Source: Neobacillus sp. CF12 (GTDB lineage Bacteria; Bacillota; Bacilli; Bacillales; Cytobacillaceae). Taken from it: a DNA stretch of 64,000 bases. The notes under the pieces were generated by a model that did not search any database, was not told where the DNA came from, and was given only the letters and a program-made list of their open reading frames with translations. The stretch's first letter is position 1. The number at the start of each line of letters is the position of its first letter. Of this stretch, positions 62,125 through 64,000 are shown piece after piece. Where the stretch lies: NCBI RefSeq assembly GCF_030348765.1, contig NZ_JAUCEU010000007.1, positions 3,965,501 through 4,029,500 on the forward strand. Direction: 5' to 3'. The position numbers were made by a program, and so were the translations under genes.

Positions 62125-63573
62125 ATGAGCGGGGAAAAGGATCTCGATCAATTAAAAAGAGAAGCAGCTGAAAAAGCAAAGGCGGCAGCGTTGGCGAAGC
62201 GTCAGGCGAAGGCAGCGGGTGAGTCTCAAGATGCTCCAAAGCAGGAGGACAAACCTTCTGAGCAAGCGCTTAGTCAGGATCCGAAGCCAACGGAAACACC
62301 AGTAGCAACGGATGATGCAGACCTTGCAAAGAAAAAGGCAGCTGCAGCAGCGAAGGCTAAAGCGGCTGCACTAGCGAAGAAGAAACGTGAAGGTATCGTA
62401 GAGGAAGAGGCTCCAGCTCCGGTTGAAGAACCGCCAGCAGCAGCTGATGCACCGGAAGACGGAGATGACCTTGCGAAAAAGAAGGCTGCAGCAGTAGCGA
62501 AGGCGAAAGCAGCGGCAGCGGCGAAGCGTAAAGCGATGGAGTTGGCTGCAGGCAATGCGCCGGCAGAAGAAACACCAGCAGTAGAAGCTGAAGCGAGCGA
62601 TGACAGTGACGACCTTGCAAAGAAAAAGGCAGCGGCTGTAGCGAAGGCAAAAGCGGCGGCAGCGGCGAAACGCAAAGCAATGGAGTTAGCGGGAGAGTCC
62701 GCACCAGCGGAAGCACCAGCAACTGAAGCGAGCGATGACAGTGATGACCTTGCGAAGAAGAAGGCTGCAGCAGTAGCAAAGGCGAAAGCAGCGGCAGCAG
62801 CAAAGCGTAAAGCGATGGAATTAGCAGGCGGCGCAGCCCCAGCGGATGAACCTGCAGGAGATGACGCTAAGGCAAAAGCGGCAGCAGCGGCAAAAGCGAA
62901 GGCAGCAGCAGCGGCGAAAGCAAAGGCAGCTGGAACCGGTGAGGCAGACACTGCGGCCATGGGTGATGATGAAAAAGCGAAAGCCAAAGCAGCGGCAGTA
63001 GCAAAAGCAAAAGCGGCAGCAGCAGCGAAGGCGAAAGCAGCAGGCACAGCAAAAGGGAGCGACGTATCGCCAGCCGATACGGCCGATCAACCATCACCAA
63101 ACCAGCACTTCTTAGATAAGTACAGAAAGGTTATTGAGGAAAACCTCGGTCCTGATGTTTTAGAAGATTCTTATATTAATAAATTATCGAAAGACGTTCC
63201 GACACTTATTGCAAAGAAAGATACATATTTCAAGGTAGCTCAGTTTTTAAAATACAACGAGCTCCTCGGGTTCGATTATCTTTCTGAGCTGCATGGAACA
63301 GATTTTGTCACACATATGGAAGTATATGTTCACTTATTCTCATACAAAAATCGCCAATCAGTGGCATTAAAAGTGAAGATAGACCGCGATGAACCAACAA
63401 TCGAGTCCTTGCAGCCAATTTGGGCAGGAGCTAATTGGCCTGAGTGCGAAGCTTATGATTTACTAGGAATTAAGTTTACGGGACATCCGAATTTACATCG
63501 GATTATGCTAGGAGAAGATTGGGTTGGCCATCCACTGCGTAAAGATTATGAACAGTATGATGTGGAGGTGTAA
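62125..63573 (+). CDS. nuoC: NADH-quinone oxidoreductase subunit C with long Ala/Lys repeat extension
   Basis: The last about 150 residues are a normal NuoC (30-kDa) domain: FKVAQFLKYNELLGFDYLSEL, DRDEPTIESLQPIW, GANWPECEAYDLLGIKFTGHPNL and LRKDYE at the end. Before it lie about 310 residues rich in Ala and Lys, with three near-identical DDLAKKKAAAVAKAKAAAAA blocks each ending KRKAMELA, and further AKAKAA runs. Shorter Lys/Ala tails precede NuoC in other Bacillus, as I recall. It starts 3 nt after nuoB. Confidence 0.93.
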   Translation: MSGEKDLDQLKREAAEKAKAAALAKRQAKAAGESQDAPKQEDKPSEQALSQDPKPTETPVATDDADLAKKKAAAAAKAKAAALAKKKREGIVEEEAPAPVEEPPAAADAPEDGDDLAKKKAAAVAKAKAAAAAKRKAMELAAGNAPAEETPAVEAEASDDSDDLAKKKAAAVAKAKAAAAAKRKAMELAGESAPAEAPATEASDDSDDLAKKKAAAVAKAKAAAAAKRKAMELAGGAAPADEPAGDDAKAKAAAAAKAKAAAAAKAKAAGTGEADTAAMGDDEKAKAKAAAVAKAKAAAAAKAKAAGTAKGSDVSPADTADQPSPNQHFLDKYRKVIEENLGPDVLEDSYINKLSKDVPTLIAKKDTYFKVAQFLKYNELLGFDYLSELHGTDFVTHMEVYVHLFSYKNRQSVALKVKIDRDEPTIESLQPIWAGANWPECEAYDLLGIKFTGHPNLHRIMLGEDWVGHPLRKDYEQYDVEV

Positions 63574-63576
63574 CCA

Positions 63577-64000
63577 ATGATCAGAACTGAAGAAATGCTG
63601 CTAAACGTCGGTCCTCAGCATCCAAGTACGCACGGAGTATTCCGTCTAGTTGTCAAGATCGATGGGGAAATCATCACGGAAGCAACCCCTGTCATCGGTT
63701 ATTTACACCGCGGAACGGAAAAGTTAGCCGAGAACCTGCAATATACACAGATCATTCCATACACTGACCGAATGGACTATTTGTCAGCGATGACAAATAA
63801 CTATGTGATTTGTCATGCCGTTGAAACGATGATGGGAATCCAAGTGCCAGAACGTGCTGATTTCCTTCGTGTCATGGCAATGGAATTAGGGCGTATCGCC
63901 AGCCACCTGGTTGCCTGGGGTACTTATATCCTTGACCTTGGTGCGACGAGCCCGTTCATCTATGCGTTCCGTGACCGTGAAATGATTATCAATATGCTTA
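63577..64000 (+). CDS. nuoD: NADH-quinone oxidoreductase subunit D (N-terminal part, runs off window)
   Basis: 49-kDa subunit of complex I, forming the quinone pocket with NuoB. The visible 141 residues begin MIRTEEMLLNVGPQHPSTHG and include VIGYLHRGTEKLAE and PYTDRMDYLSAMTNN, all hallmark NuoD segments. It follows nuoC by 3 nt, with GGAGGTG as ribosome site. The frame is open to the end of the window. Confidence 0.96.
   Translation, partial: MIRTEEMLLNVGPQHPSTHGVFRLVVKIDGEIITEATPVIGYLHRGTEKLAENLQYTQIIPYTDRMDYLSAMTNNYVICHAVETMMGIQVPERADFLRVMAMELGRIASHLVAWGTYILDLGATSPFIYAFRDREMIINML

Noticed and set aside
62274..63047. Long reverse-strand frame rich in Ala and Phe
   Set aside because: It mirrors the Ala/Lys codon repeats of nuoC on the other strand; no ribosome site or protein-like composition.

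Overview
The window is chromosomal DNA from a low-GC, endospore-forming Bacillaceae. The sporulation genes spo0F, spoIIR and sspH, together with the gene orders pbpG-speE-speB, rpoE-pyrG-ywjG-spo0F-fbaA-murA-glpX-rho-rpmE-tdk-prfA-prmC-spoIIR-ywlB-ywlC-mntP-ywlE-rpiB-ywlG-glyA-upp and atpZIBEFHAGDC, follow the Bacillus subtilis map. A proton-pumping complex I operon (nuo, absent from B. subtilis) and the abundance of Bacillus-type intergenic repeats suggest Neobacillus or a close relative. The genus is inferred, not proven.

Layout. 1-6.4 kb: a class A penicillin-binding protein (cut by the window edge), polyamine synthesis (speE, speB), ywiB-argS, sspH and a 42-residue protein. 6.4-8.6 kb: leftward uvsE and a phospholipase D/cardiolipin synthase gene. 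8.7-20 kb: a fatty-acid and acyl-CoA block (fadF; mmgA, mmgB, mmgC, acdA; a TetR regulator; fused isobutyryl-CoA mutase icmF) with two FadR/TetR-like operators and a cre site. 20-33.6 kb: the core housekeeping run from rpoE to prmC, including a pyrG promoter and leader that keep the reiterative-transcription attenuator and a sigma-H-type spo0F promoter. 33.6-43 kb: spoIIR with an unusual acidic insertion, a DnaA-box cluster at ywlC, a leftward class D sortase with its LPDTA surface protein, mntP-ywlE-rpiB-ywlG, glyA with paired PurR boxes, and upp. 43-45.8 kb: nine 52-bp tandem repeats, then a secreted Vpr-like subtilase. 46-53.7 kb: the F1Fo ATP synthase operon, which carries repeat elements between atpA/atpG and atpG/atpD. 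54-60 kb: a fructoselysine utilisation operon (frlB-O-N-M-D-R). 60-61.2 kb: gene-free repeat-rich DNA. 61.2-64 kb: nuoA-B-C-D, cut by the window edge.

How the genes work together. Lipid-derived acyl-CoA and electrons enter through FadF, AcdA and MmgABC, with IcmF adding branched-chain acyl-CoA interconversion. NADH is re-oxidised by complex I, and the resulting proton gradient feeds the ATP synthase. The most unexpected signals are non-coding. Five short tandem arrays all have an exact 21-bp period, and three of them share an xVQxxxK-type heptapeptide phase when translated. There is also a nine-unit 52-bp array of two interleaved subtypes, a cloverleaf-like 141-bp element upstream of nuoA, and two families of structured repeats each carrying an extra hairpin-bearing insertion. 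All family assignments rest on sequence recognition without database searches.
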